A stretch of 21,253 nt of DNA from Trebonia sp035294225 (GTDB taxonomy: Bacteria > Actinomycetota > Actinomycetes > Streptosporangiales > Streptosporangiaceae): positions 1 to 21,253 of the forward strand of contig DATGLH010000053.1 of assembly GCA_035294225.1 (NCBI GenBank), in the 5' to 3' direction. How positions within the stretch are numbered: position 1 is the first letter of the stretch; the number at the start of each line of letters is the position of its first letter. The notes under the pieces are model-generated. The model searched no databases and was not told where the DNA came from. It worked only from the letters and a program-made list of their open reading frames with translations. Shown here piece after piece: positions 1 through 7,704 of this stretch. A program made the translations under genes and the position numbers.

Positions 1-447
1 TTGCTGTCCGGCAGCATAGCCCACCGCCCGCGCGCCGCCGGCCCGCACGCGCCGCCCGGAGCCGGGGGCCGCCGGCCCGCGCGCCGCGGGCTTCCCCCCG
101 CCCGGCCGCGGCACGCGCGCCGCGCGGGCTCTTCCCTTCCCCCTTCCCCGCCGACCATGATCGCGAAAGATTTTTATAGCTATACCGCAGAAATTTTTCT
201 TGATGAATGATTTTTCGCCTCTATCGGCCGGCCGTGGCGCGCCATCCGCCCCGGGGCTGGGATGAACGTGACCGCTGTGAACCCCGGGGCGCCAGGGCGC
301 CGGCGCGCCGGCGCGCGGGAGACGGCACCGCATTGATGCTTGTCGTATTACGTGTCTTAGGCTGTCCGTAACCTTCCCGGTAAGCGCCGGCTGGGATCAC
401 AAGCGGGCCAGGCAGGCGGAGGCCGCGCAGGCTACAGGCTGGAGGCG
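1..447. other. Intergenic stretch without a convincing gene
   Basis: No recognisable protein is seen on either strand. The first 150 bases are extremely GC-rich and low in complexity. They are followed by an abrupt AT-rich patch at about 157-218. That patch contains a 17-codon frame (157-210, MIAKDFYSYTAEIFLDE), the 10-bp palindrome TATAGCTATA (175-184) and imperfect inverted arms GCGAAAGAT (163-171) and ATTTTTCGC (210-218). Further on there is an 18-bp GC palindrome at 297-314 and two CCCCGGGG blocks. Around 333-365 the composition drops again (TTGATG, then TAGGCT 19 bp later), which may be the promoter of the CYTH gene. I cannot assign a function to the AT-rich patch; it could be a promoter region of a gene lying outside the window or a transferred fragment. 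Confidence 0.5.
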
Positions 448-1068
448 ATGGTGGCGGACCACCTGGAAGTCGAACAGAAATTCGATGTCGATGAGGGCTT
501 CACGCGCCCGGATTTCGGCGCCTTGCGGGACGTCCTGCACGAGGAGATCACCGGCGCCGAGCCCGCGCGCTACCGCCTGGCCGCCACCTACTTCGACACG
601 CCGGACGAACGGCTCGCGGCGAACGGGATCACGCTGCGCCGGCGGACCGGCGGGACCGACGAGGGCTGGCACCTGAAGCTGCCGGCCGGCGCCGGCGCCC
701 GCCGCGAGGTGCACGCGCCCCTCGACGGCGGCCGGGGCGAGGTCCCCCCGCGCCTCGCGGCGGCGGTGGCCGAGGTCACCGGCGGTCTCCCCCTCGCGCC
801 GATCGCCGCCCTCGATACCGAACGGACGGTGGTGACCCTCACCGGGCACGACGGCCGCGTGCTCGCCGAGATCGCCGATGACGTGGTGACGGCGCGGCGG
901 CTCGGCGGCGCCCCGGGCGGGAGACAGCCCCTGCGCTGGCGGGAGATCGAGGTCGAGGTGCCGGCCAGGTCGCCGGCGCTGCAGCAGGCGGCGGCGGACC
1001 TGCTGCGCGCGGCCGGCGCGCGGCCGGCCGGGCACGGCTCCAAGCTGGCGCGCCTGCTGGGCCGCTGA
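448..1068 (+). CDS. CYTH domain protein (triphosphate tunnel metalloenzyme)
   Basis: This is a 206-aa protein of the CYTH superfamily, whose members bind triphosphate groups in a beta-barrel tunnel with divalent metal; known activities include inorganic triphosphatase, thiamine triphosphatase and class IV adenylate cyclase. The signature ExExK is at residues 7-11 (EVEQK). Typical basic tunnel strands follow: LRRR (63-66), WHLKLP (74-79) and RREV (85-88). A late acidic strand REIEVEV and a C-terminal GSKLARLL also fit. No CHAD domain follows, although many actinobacterial CYTH proteins carry one, so this is the single-domain form. The ATG at 448 is chosen because GGAGG (441-445) sits just upstream. 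The exact substrate cannot be told from sequence; a (poly)triphosphatase role is the default inference. It stands alone, 253 bp before the two-component operon. Confidence 0.9.
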   Translation: MVADHLEVEQKFDVDEGFTRPDFGALRDVLHEEITGAEPARYRLAATYFDTPDERLAANGITLRRRTGGTDEGWHLKLPAGAGARREVHAPLDGGRGEVPPRLAAAVAEVTGGLPLAPIAALDTERTVVTLTGHDGRVLAEIADDVVTARRLGGAPGGRQPLRWREIEVEVPARSPALQQAAADLLRAAGARPAGHGSKLARLLGR

Positions 1069-1146
1069 CATGATGACCCGGCGCCGGCAGGTGAGATCGG
1101 GCGCGCAGCGGGCAGGAAGGGCAGCGGTTGGCGGATGAGGCCGCTG

Positions 1147-1190
1147 ACTGCCGGCGGCGCGGAACCTCACTGCCAACGGCGCGGAATCTC
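1147..1190 (+). repeat. 22-bp tandem direct repeat upstream of the two-component operon
   Basis: Two adjoining 22-bp units (1147-1168 and 1169-1190) start with ACTGCC and share CGGCGCGGAA near the end. They differ at only three positions. The period of 22 bp is about two helical turns, which would place both copies on the same DNA face. OmpR-type regulators bind direct repeats, so this could be the autoregulatory site of the response regulator that starts at 1322. That role is inferred from position only. Confidence 0.5.
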
Positions 1191-1225
1191 AGAGGAAACA
1201 CATAAACGATTCACAGACCACGTTG

Positions 1226-1280
1226 GCCGGGCCTTGCCATCCTGAGAGGGAAGGCCCGGCAGGCCCGATACGGGCAAGGC
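1226..1280 (+). promoter_or_regulatory. Structured leader with competing hairpins before the response regulator gene
   Basis: GCCGGGCCTT (1226-1235) pairs perfectly with AAGGCCCGGC (1251-1260) around a 15-nt loop. An alternative stem, GCCTTGCC (1231-1238) with GGCAAGGC (1273-1280), uses bases that overlap the first stem, so the two cannot form together. A small GCCCG-ATA-CGGGC hairpin lies in the second loop. The arrangement resembles an attenuator or a structured 5' leader. No metabolite-riboswitch consensus is recognised, and no U-tract follows either stem. Confidence 0.35.
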
Positions 1281-1321
1281 AACAGACGAGATACGAGCCC
1301 CTCTGTGAGTGAGCGACAGAC

Positions 1322-2134
1322 ATGGCTGATTCCCCTGGCAGCACGACGCTGAACGGCACCGCCCAGCCCAGCACGGGCAGCGGCGCCGGCATGGCCGCGC
1401 CCGCCGTCCCGCAAGGGCGCGGCGCGGGCACCCAGCACGCGGACGGCACTCCGGTCCGGGTCCTCGTGGTGGATGACGAGCCGAGCCTGGCGGAGCTGCT
1501 CTCCAGCGTGCTGCGCTACGAAGGCTGGAGCGTGCGCACCGCCGCCAACGGCGCGGAGGCGGTGCGCGTCGGGCGGGAATTCCGGCCGGACGCCGTCGTG
1601 CTCGACATCATGCTGCCCGACTTCGACGGCATCGAGGTCATGCGCAGGCTGCGCGCGGAACTGCCGGACGTCTGCGTCCTCTTCCTGACCGCGCGCGACG
1701 CGGTGGAGGACCGCGTGGCGGGGCTGACCGCCGGCGGCGACGACTACGTCACCAAGCCGTTCAGCCTGGAGGAGGTCCTGGCCCGGCTGCGCGGGCTGCT
1801 CCGCCGCGCCAACCTGGCCAGGGCCAGCAGCGAGGGATCGCTCGCGGTCGCGGACCTGACCATGGACGAGGACGCCCGCGAGGTGCGCCGCGGCGGCGAG
1901 CTCATCGAGCTGACCGCGACCGAGTTCGAGCTCCTCCGCTTCCTGATGCGCAACCCGCGGCGGGTGCTGTCCAAGGCGCAGATCCTGGACCGGGTGTGGA
2001 ATTACGACTTCGGCGGCCAGGCCCACGTGGTCGAGCTGTACATCAGCTACCTGCGGAAGAAGATCGACGCGGGCCGCGAACCGCTGATCCACACCGTGCG
2101 CGGCGTCGGCTACGTGCTGAAACCGGCTGGCTGA
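1322..2134 (+). CDS. OmpR/PhoB-family response regulator
   Basis: This 270-aa DNA-binding response regulator is the output half of a two-component system. An unusually long low-complexity N-terminal extension (about residues 1-43) precedes the receiver domain. The receiver starts at VRVLVVDDEPS with acidic D51/D52, phospho-acceptor D95 in VVLDIMLPD, T123 and K145 in KPF. The winged-helix domain follows (about residues 170-268), with the typical LTATEFELLRFLMRNPRRVLS and a C-terminal HTVRGVGYVLKP. The start at 1322 has only a weak ribosome site; a start nearer the receiver (ATG at codon 24) would remove much of the extension. The stop TGA overlaps the kinase ATG by one base (2132-2136), which predicts translational coupling. 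The receiver and linker resemble TrcR/MprA-like actinobacterial regulators, but I do not assign a name. Confidence 0.95.
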   Translation: MADSPGSTTLNGTAQPSTGSGAGMAAPAVPQGRGAGTQHADGTPVRVLVVDDEPSLAELLSSVLRYEGWSVRTAANGAEAVRVGREFRPDAVVLDIMLPDFDGIEVMRRLRAELPDVCVLFLTARDAVEDRVAGLTAGGDDYVTKPFSLEEVLARLRGLLRRANLARASSEGSLAVADLTMDEDAREVRRGGELIELTATEFELLRFLMRNPRRVLSKAQILDRVWNYDFGGQAHVVELYISYLRKKIDAGREPLIHTVRGVGYVLKPAG

Positions 2135-3792
2135 TGGGAGCCGGCCCCCGGGCCAGGCGGGCACGGAGGCGCTGGCCGGTCCCCCGCACGCTGCGCGGCA
2201 GGCTGATCGCCGGCCTGGTCGCGCTGCTCGCCATCGCCTGCGCCCTGGTCGGCGCGGTGACCTACCTCGCGGTGCAGCGCTCGCTGAGCCGCGAGCTCAC
2301 CGACCAGTTGCAGACCGCCACCAGCCTGACGAACAACTGCCTGGACAGCACGCTCGGCCCCGGGCCCGGCGATGACAGCGACGGCGACGACCAGGCCGGG
2401 CAGCCCCCGCGCGGCGCCGACGGCGGTCACGGTCCCTCCTACTGCGACGAGCTGGGCCCGGGAACGTTCTGGGCGTACATGCTGAACGGGCAGTGGGGCG
2501 CGCACCTGGTGCCCAAGACGATCGCGCTGTCGGCCGCGGAGAAGCGGGCGCTGCTCGCCATCCCCCCGCAGGCCGTACAGGCGCCAGGCACCTACGTGCC
2601 GCCCCACGTGCTCGGCCTGCCCTCGGCCGGCGGGGAGTTCGAGCTCACCGTGGTCAGGGACCACAACGGCGCGATCTACATCACCGGCCTGCCGCTGAGC
2701 GGCATGCACGACCTGCTGCGGGACGTCGCGCTGACCGAGGCCGCGCTCTTCGGCGCCGTCCTGCTGTTCGCCGGGGTGCTCGGCACCCTGTGGGTGCGGC
2801 TCTCACTGCGCCCGCTGCGCCGGGTGGCGGCCACCGCGTCCCGGGTAGCCGAGCTGCCGCTCGAGTCCGGCGAGGTTGCGCTGCCCAGGGGCGTGCCGGA
2901 CACCGACCCGGCGACCGAGACCGGTCAGGTAGGGCTGGCGTTCAACCGCATGCTCGGCCATGTGGAGACCGCGCTGCGCCGCCGCGCGGCGAGCGAGGCG
3001 CGGCTGCGCCGGTTCGCCGCCGACGCCAGCCACGAGCTGCGCACCCCGCTGGCCGCGATCCGCGGCTACGCGGAGCTGGCGCTGCGCCACCCGGGCGATT
3101 CCCCCGAGACGGTCACGCACGCGCTCGGCCGCGTGCTGTCGGAGTCCACCCGGATGAGCGTGCTCGTCGACGACCTGCTGCTCCTCGCCCGGCTTGACGC
3201 CGGCCGCCCGCTGAACAGGGAGCCGGTGGACATGACCCGGCTGGCGATCGACGCGACCAGCGACGCCCGCGTCGCCCGCCCGGGCCACCGCTGGATGCTC
3301 GAGCTGCCCGACGACCCGCTGGTGGTCAGCGGCGACGAGCACCGCCTCCACCAGGTGCTCGCCAACCTGCTCAGCAACGCCGGGCGGCACACCCCGGAAG
3401 GCACCACGGTCACCGTGACGGTCAGCGGCGAGCTGCCGCCCGGCGAACCCGGCGCCGGGCCGGATTCGGCGCGGCGCGGCGCCGTCCCGGCCGGGCCGCT
3501 GGTCGTGGCGGCCGTGACCGACGACGGCCCCGGCATCCCGCCCGGCCTGCTGCCCGACCTGTTCGAGCGGTTCACCCGGGCGGACACGTCCCGCTCGCAC
3601 GCGGCCGACGCGAACTCCACCGGGCTGGGCCTGGCGATCGTCGACGCGGTGGTCGCCGCGCTGGGCGGCGCGGTGCTGGTGACCAGCCGGCCCGGGCTGA
3701 CCCGCTTCACGGTCGTGCTGTCCCGGCTTGCCGAGCCCGCCGCGCCGCAGCCGCGGGCCCGGCCGGGCCGCAGGTCGCTGCACAAGTCCTGA
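2134..3792 (+). CDS. Sensor histidine kinase with HAMP domain
   Basis: This 552-aa membrane kinase is the partner of the preceding regulator. The ATG at 2134 overlaps the regulator stop, and the in-frame codons upstream belong to a shadow of the regulator gene. After a basic N-terminus, TM1 spans about residues 24-47. An extracytoplasmic sensor of about 150 residues follows, including a Gly/Asp-rich stretch. TM2 spans about 203-224, then comes HAMP (about 225-285). HisKA has the phosphorylatable H300 in ASHELRTPL. HATPase motifs are the N box (NLLSN, 411-415), G1 (DDGPG, 463-467) and G2 (STGLGLAIV, G497). All catalytic motifs are intact. The signal sensed is unknown. The gene ends in a hairpin terminator, so the operon is two genes. 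The exporter that follows is convergent and need not be its target. Confidence 0.95.
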   Translation: MGAGPRARRARRRWPVPRTLRGRLIAGLVALLAIACALVGAVTYLAVQRSLSRELTDQLQTATSLTNNCLDSTLGPGPGDDSDGDDQAGQPPRGADGGHGPSYCDELGPGTFWAYMLNGQWGAHLVPKTIALSAAEKRALLAIPPQAVQAPGTYVPPHVLGLPSAGGEFELTVVRDHNGAIYITGLPLSGMHDLLRDVALTEAALFGAVLLFAGVLGTLWVRLSLRPLRRVAATASRVAELPLESGEVALPRGVPDTDPATETGQVGLAFNRMLGHVETALRRRAASEARLRRFAADASHELRTPLAAIRGYAELALRHPGDSPETVTHALGRVLSESTRMSVLVDDLLLLARLDAGRPLNREPVDMTRLAIDATSDARVARPGHRWMLELPDDPLVVSGDEHRLHQVLANLLSNAGRHTPEGTTVTVTVSGELPPGEPGAGPDSARRGAVPAGPLVVAAVTDDGPGIPPGLLPDLFERFTRADTSRSHAADANSTGLGLAIVDAVVAALGGAVLVTSRPGLTRFTVVLSRLAEPAAPQPRARPGRRSLHKS

Positions 3793-3820
3793 CCGCTCCG
3801 GGAGAGCGGTCCCTTCCTTG
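3791..3820. terminator. Hairpin terminator between convergent kinase and exporter genes
   Basis: GACCGCTC (3791-3798) and GAGCGGTC (3804-3811) form a perfect 8-bp stem with a 5-nt loop. It overlaps the kinase stop codon and is followed by a pyrimidine-rich CCTTCCTTGTT. The exporter stop on the other strand is at 3821-3823, so the hairpin could also serve the reverse direction. Confidence 0.65.
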
Positions 3821-5404
3821 TTATTCCGAACGGACGGCGGCGCCTGCCCCGGCCGCCGTTACCTCCCCGGCCGGCGCGCCGGACCCGGAGGGCGCCGACT
3901 GCAGCGGGCCGCGGCGCATCAGCGCGCCGCAGACGACCGCGCCCCCGGCGAAGATCGCCGCGCACCACCAGAAGACCGTGGTGTAGCCGTGCACCAGGCC
4001 CGCGGCCTGGACTCCCCTGAGCGCGGCCGGGCTGTGGCCGGCCGCCGCGATGTGCGCGGCGATGTAGCTGGCCGTCGCGCTCGCCGCGATCGTGTTGAGC
4101 AGCGAGGTGCCGATCGACCCGCCGAGCTGCTGCCCGGTGTTGATGGCGGCTGAGGCGACGCCCGAGTCGTAGGGCGCGACCCCGTACGTCCCGGCGTTCA
4201 TCGCCGTGGAGAACATGAAGCCCATCCCGACGCCGGTGACCATCAGCGGGCCGAGGATGTTCCCCACGTAGTCCCCGCGCACGCCGATCCGCGTCAGCCA
4301 GGCCTGCGCCCCCGCCAGCAGCAGGAAGGCCGCGAAGACAATGGGCTTCGGGCCGATCTTCGGCAGCAGCACGATGTTCGACGCGTTGGCGGCGATGGCG
4401 ACGCAGCCCACCATCGGCAGGAAGGCCACGCCGCTGACGACCGCCGAATACCCCAGGCTCACCTGCATGTAGTAGGTGAGGAACAAGAAGATGCCGAACA
4501 TCCCGGCCCCGATGATCAAGATGGCCAGGTACGCGCCGCCGCGGTTGCGGTCGAGCACCACCCGGGGCGGCAGCAGCGGGTGCGCCGCGCGGCCCTGCCA
4601 GAGCGCGAAGAAGGCCAGCAGCGCCACGCCGGCGACCAGGAAGCCCCACGTCGACGGGGTGGACCAGCCGTGGGTCGCGGCGTTGGAGAACCCGTAGACC
4701 AGGCAGAACACGCCGCCGGACACCGTCAGCACGCCGGGCACGTCCAGCTGGGAGCCGGGTGCCTTCTCCTGCCGGCGCAGCAGCAGCGCGCCGCCCGCGA
4801 TCGCGATCCCGGCGAAGACCAGGTTGATGTAAAGGCACCAGCGCCAGGACGCGTACGAGGTCAGCGCGCCGCCGAGCAGCAGCCCGACCGCGGCGCCCGC
4901 GCCGGTGATGGAACCATAGATCCCGAAGGCCTTGCCGCGTTCGGCCGGGTCGGTGAACGTCGTGGTCAGCAGCGACAGCGCGGCGGGCGCCAGCATCGCG
5001 GCGAACACGCCCTGGCAGGCCCGGGCGGTAACCAGCATCTCGAAGTTAACCGAGGCGCCCCCCGCCGCGGAGGCCGCGGCGAAGCCGGCCAGGCCGGCGA
5101 GGAACATCACCTTGCGCCCGATCAGGTCGGCCAGCCGCCCGCAGAACAGCAGCAGGCTGCCGAACGACAGCGCGTACGCGGTGACGATCCACTGCCTGTC
5201 CACGTTGTTGAAGTGCAGCGCATGCTGCGCCGACGGCAGCGCGAGGTTCATGACCGTCAGGTCCAGAACGATCATGAGCTGCGCGATCGCGATGACGACG
5301 AGGATCAGCCAGCGCCGCGGATCAGGCTCCGCCTGGCCGCCCGCCCAGGCGCGCCGCGCGCCCGTTCCCCCCGTACCCGGTGCGGGTACGCTCGCTTCGG
5401 ACAT
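3821..5404 (-). CDS. DHA2-family (EmrB/QacA-like) MFS drug exporter
   Basis: This 527-aa proton-coupled multidrug antiporter is in the cytoplasmic membrane. About 14 hydrophobic segments are visible after a 30-residue polar N-terminus. Motif D1 LDLTVMNLALP (47-57, with membrane D48) and motif A GRLADLIGRK (89-98) are intact. A motif-C-like GAGAAVGLLLGG lies in TM5, which marks an exporter rather than an importer. The ATG is at 5402-5404; the ribosome site is poor (GGCGGG-like). The gene is divergent from a TetR regulator, with paired inverted repeats in the 95-bp gap. The likely logic is that TetR represses this pump and a pump substrate relieves it. The substrate cannot be predicted. Confidence 0.93.
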   Translation of the reverse strand: MSEASVPAPGTGGTGARRAWAGGQAEPDPRRWLILVVIAIAQLMIVLDLTVMNLALPSAQHALHFNNVDRQWIVTAYALSFGSLLLFCGRLADLIGRKVMFLAGLAGFAAASAAGGASVNFEMLVTARACQGVFAAMLAPAALSLLTTTFTDPAERGKAFGIYGSITGAGAAVGLLLGGALTSYASWRWCLYINLVFAGIAIAGGALLLRRQEKAPGSQLDVPGVLTVSGGVFCLVYGFSNAATHGWSTPSTWGFLVAGVALLAFFALWQGRAAHPLLPPRVVLDRNRGGAYLAILIIGAGMFGIFLFLTYYMQVSLGYSAVVSGVAFLPMVGCVAIAANASNIVLLPKIGPKPIVFAAFLLLAGAQAWLTRIGVRGDYVGNILGPLMVTGVGMGFMFSTAMNAGTYGVAPYDSGVASAAINTGQQLGGSIGTSLLNTIAASATASYIAAHIAAAGHSPAALRGVQAAGLVHGYTTVFWWCAAIFAGGAVVCGALMRRGPLQSAPSGSGAPAGEVTAAGAGAAVRSE

Positions 5405-5421
5405 TCCGAACCCGCCAATCT

Positions 5422-5477
5422 GGAGATGGTTGCTCCGCTTAGGTGCCCAGCATAACAGAAGCGGAGATGCAACCTCC
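5422..5477. promoter_or_regulatory. Probable TetR operator pair between exporter and regulator
   Basis: Two 15-bp GGAG-N7-CTCC elements lie at 5422-5436 (GGAGATGGTTGCTCC) and 5463-5477 (GGAGATGCAACCTCC). In addition CTCCGCTT (5433-5440) is perfectly inverted as AAGCGGAG (5459-5466), and GGTTGC (5428-5433) as GCAACC (5469-5474). The site centres are 41 bp apart, close to four helical turns. A plausible plus-strand promoter for the tetR gene, TTGCTC (5430-5435) with TAACAG (5453-5458) at 17-bp spacing, lies within this block, so binding would block transcription. The role is inferred from symmetry and position. Confidence 0.65.
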
Positions 5478-5499
5478 GCTGCGGGGTAGGCTGTAGCGC

Positions 5500-6195
5500 G
5501 TGACAGCGCACGCCGAGGACACGCACGCCGGGGACCGGGGGGAACGGCCGCTGCGGCGGGACGCCGAGCGCAACCGGCAGCGCATCCTGCGCGCCGCGGC
5601 CGAGGTCTTCACGCGGCGCGGCCTGGACGCCACCCTGGACGACGTGGCCCGGGAGGCGGGAGTGGGGGTCGGCACCGTCTACCGCCGGTTCCCCGACAAG
5701 GAGTCGCTGGTCGCGGAGCTGTTCCAGGAGCGGATCGACGCGCTGGTGACCGTGGCGGAAGAGGCGTGCGCGGCATCCGACCCGTGGCAGGCGCTGGTGT
5801 CGTACCTGGAGTACGCGGCCGCTTCCCTGGCGGGCGACCTCGGCCTGCGGCAGCTGATGATGTTCGCCACCTACGGCAGGGACCGGGTGGCCTACGCCCG
5901 CGAGCGGATGCGCCCCGTGATGACCAGGCTCGTGGAGCGCGCGCAGGCGGCGGGCGCGCTGCGCGGCGACTTCCGCGCCACCGACGTGCCGCTCATCGCG
6001 TACATGCTCGCCTCGGCCGCCGAGTACGCCAGCCCCGCCCAGCCGGGCGTCTGGCGGCGCTACCTCGCGCTGATCGTCGACGGCATGGCCCGCGCGCGCG
6101 AGGGCACGTCGGAACTGCCCGTCCCCGCGCTGACTCCCCGGGAAATCGAGGAGTCCATGCGCGCGCACGGCCAGCGCTCATCGGCCCGCCGCTGA
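5500..6195 (+). CDS. TetR/AcrR-family transcriptional regulator
   Basis: This 231-aa repressor-type regulator has the N-terminal HTH at about residues 25-72: RQRILRAAAEVFTRRG, LDDVAREAGV, then recognition helix VGTVYRRFPDKESLV. The remaining helices form a ligand-binding and dimerisation domain of usual length. The gene starts with GTG at 5500. The divergent DHA2 exporter and the inverted repeats between the two starts make this the likely local repressor of the exporter and of itself. The ligand is unknown. No terminator hairpin is evident after the stop. Confidence 0.93.
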   Translation: MTAHAEDTHAGDRGERPLRRDAERNRQRILRAAAEVFTRRGLDATLDDVAREAGVGVGTVYRRFPDKESLVAELFQERIDALVTVAEEACAASDPWQALVSYLEYAAASLAGDLGLRQLMMFATYGRDRVAYARERMRPVMTRLVERAQAAGALRGDFRATDVPLIAYMLASAAEYASPAQPGVWRRYLALIVDGMARAREGTSELPVPALTPREIEESMRAHGQRSSARR

Positions 6196-6549
6196 CCCGG
6201 GCCGCGCGTTCGGCCATGCACGTGCATTCGCACATTACCGATAGTTCGTGCATCGCGGGCGTGCATTTGCAATCGATAGGCATAAACAGGCGCAATCGAT
6301 CGCAAATTTACGCCCAACCAAGCACTGACCTGCGACGACCCGGGCGCCGCGAGTGTCGCGCTGGCCATCCTCGCCGGCATCGATATAGGCTTGCGACCGC
6401 GCGGGGCGGGAACGCATTCTCCCGGCCACGGCGAATACAATCCGCATCCGCGTGACAAGTGTGTGAAATCGCGGTACTATTGCCGCTTATAGACGGCCGA
6501 CCGGGCGAGTTGGCTCTCCCGCTATCCTTCCCTTCTGGAGTTTCAGTCC
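6196..6549 (+). promoter_or_regulatory. Repeat-rich intergenic region with promoter for the 61-aa gene
   Basis: No gene is seen here. The region is lower in GC than its surroundings and carries a perfect 12-bp palindrome ATGCACGTGCAT (6216-6227). GTGCAT occurs again at 6248-6253 and 6261-6266. The direct repeat GCAATCGAT occurs at 6269-6277 and 6292-6300 (period 23). A good sigma-70-type promoter follows: GTGACA (6452-6457), a 17-bp spacer and TACTAT (6475-6480). It would start RNA at about 6487, some 60 bases before the small gene at 6550. The repeats suggest binding sites for one or more unidentified regulators. Confidence 0.5.
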
Positions 6550-6735
6550 ATGATTTCCGGCAACGGCGTGCCGGCCGCAAGCGATCGCGACGAAGGTGTG
6601 AGCCGCGCCAGTCAGCAGCTCCGCGACATCCAGGACCTCATCGCCAAGCTTGAGGATGTCAACAGACGGCTCTCGTTCCCGGCACGGCCGGTCTCGGCGC
6701 CCAGGCAGGCGGACGCGGGCAGCGCCGAGGACTGA
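6550..6735 (+). CDS. Small hypothetical protein (61 aa, predicted coiled coil)
   Basis: I do not recognise the family. The ATG at 6550 has a ribosome site GGAG (6537-6540) at 9-nt spacing, and a well-spaced promoter lies about 70 bp upstream, both arguing that the frame is real. The protein is soluble, with no signal or membrane segment. Residues about 19-41 (ASQQLRDIQDLIAKLEDVNR) form a strongly amphipathic heptad-like helix. The Pro/Ala-rich C-terminal third (FPARPVSAPRQADAGSAED) is probably disordered. Its stop is 22 bp from the stop of the convergent XRE/DUF5753 gene. Such regulators often have small DUF397 partners, but the typical DUF397 WRKSSYS motif is absent here. It could be an oligomerising partner or a stand-alone small protein. 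Confidence 0.6.
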   Translation: MISGNGVPAASDRDEGVSRASQQLRDIQDLIAKLEDVNRRLSFPARPVSAPRQADAGSAED

Positions 6736-6757
6736 GGATCTCCCCCGCAGCCGCCGC

Positions 6758-7648
6758 TCACCCCGCGGCCATGTCACGGGCCATGTCACGGAGCAGCCGC
6801 GCCGAGTCCGGATGGCTCAGGGCCGCCGCGCGCAGCTGCGCGAAGGCCCTGAGGTAGCACGCCACTTCCTCCCGGTCCGCCAGGCTGACCCCGCCGCACA
6901 GCCCGGCCAGGTGGACGACGCCCAGGCCGGGCGCGCCGGAGAACCGCAGCACGGTCATCGAGCCGCACCCGGCCGCGGCATGCGCGCCGGCCGCGAACGG
7001 CAGCACCCGGAGCGACAGGCCGGCGGCCGCGCCGGGCGAGCCCGCGCCGGCGGCGGCCTGCGCCAGGTCAGCGAGCCGTGCGAGCTGCGCGCGCATGACG
7101 GCGGCCCCGCCCACCACCTGGCGCAGCGCCCCCTCGGCGATCACGAACTCCAGCCGCGGGCTGCGCTCGGCGAGCGCAGCCCGCTGCCTGGCCAGCTTCA
7201 CCTCGACCGCGTGCGCCCGCTGCTCGTCCCCCGCGCAGCCGGGGTCGGCCCCGGCCGCGGCGCGCGCGTACTCCCGCGTCTGCAGGAGGTCGGGGACCTG
7301 GTGTGCCGCATAGGCCAGGATCTCGGACGCGGCGGTCTCCATGATGATGTAGTCCTGGCCGGCGTCGGACAGCACGTCGGAGTACTCCTGCCACCAGCCG
7401 TGCCGCCGGCCGCGGTGCGCGAGGGCGAGCAGGGCGGCCTGCTCGCCGGCCGGCACGCCGTACTCGGCGAGCAGCTCGCGCAGCTCCTTGGCCCGGATGC
7501 CGCGCTGGCCGGTCTCGATCCTGCTGATCTTCGAACGGTCGCACTCCAGGATCCGGGCGGCCTCGTCCAGGCCGTAGCCGAGGTCCTCCCGATACCTGCG
7601 CAGCGCGGCGCCGAGCAGCCGGCGCCGGACGGGGGGTGTTCCGATCAC
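6758..7648 (-). CDS. XRE-family regulator with DUF5753 domain (WhiJ-like)
   Basis: This 296-aa protein has an N-terminal Cro/C1-type HTH at about residues 10-60 (LRRYREDLGYGLDEAARIL, DRSKISRIETGQRGI). From about residue 84 it has the DUF5753 domain, recognisable from GWWQEYSDVL, YIIMETAASEILAYAAHQVPDLLQT and a late LRFSGAPGLGVVHLAGL. This family is expanded in streptomycetes and relatives, where WhiJ-type members affect development, usually with small partner proteins. The GTG at 7646-7648 is chosen because an excellent GAGGAGG stands just before it; longer in-frame starts upstream lack this. The gene is convergent with the 61-aa gene and lies downstream of hrpA on the same strand, with a 142-bp gap containing inverted repeats that may be its operator. 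Confidence 0.92.
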   Translation of the reverse strand: MIGTPPVRRRLLGAALRRYREDLGYGLDEAARILECDRSKISRIETGQRGIRAKELRELLAEYGVPAGEQAALLALAHRGRRHGWWQEYSDVLSDAGQDYIIMETAASEILAYAAHQVPDLLQTREYARAAAGADPGCAGDEQRAHAVEVKLARQRAALAERSPRLEFVIAEGALRQVVGGAAVMRAQLARLADLAQAAAGAGSPGAAAGLSLRVLPFAAGAHAAAGCGSMTVLRFSGAPGLGVVHLAGLCGGVSLADREEVACYLRAFAQLRAAALSHPDSARLLRDMARDMAAG

Positions 7649-7704
7649 GGCTTCCTCCTCTTTCACGGGCGCGGCCCGCGGGCCGCGGAACGGCCTCGGG
7701 CACG

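Noticed and set aside
297..314. 18-bp GC palindrome GCGCCGGCGCGCCGGCGC as an operator
   Set aside because: It is made only of G and C with internal repetition, which arises easily by chance in this composition.
3066..4838. Long minus-strand frame spanning kinase and exporter genes
   Set aside because: It is a frame shadow of two well-defined genes; the composition is low-complexity and no domain is recognisable.
6550..6735. The 61-aa gene as a DUF397 partner protein
   Set aside because: It lacks the WRKSSYS and GxCVEVA motifs typical of DUF397.
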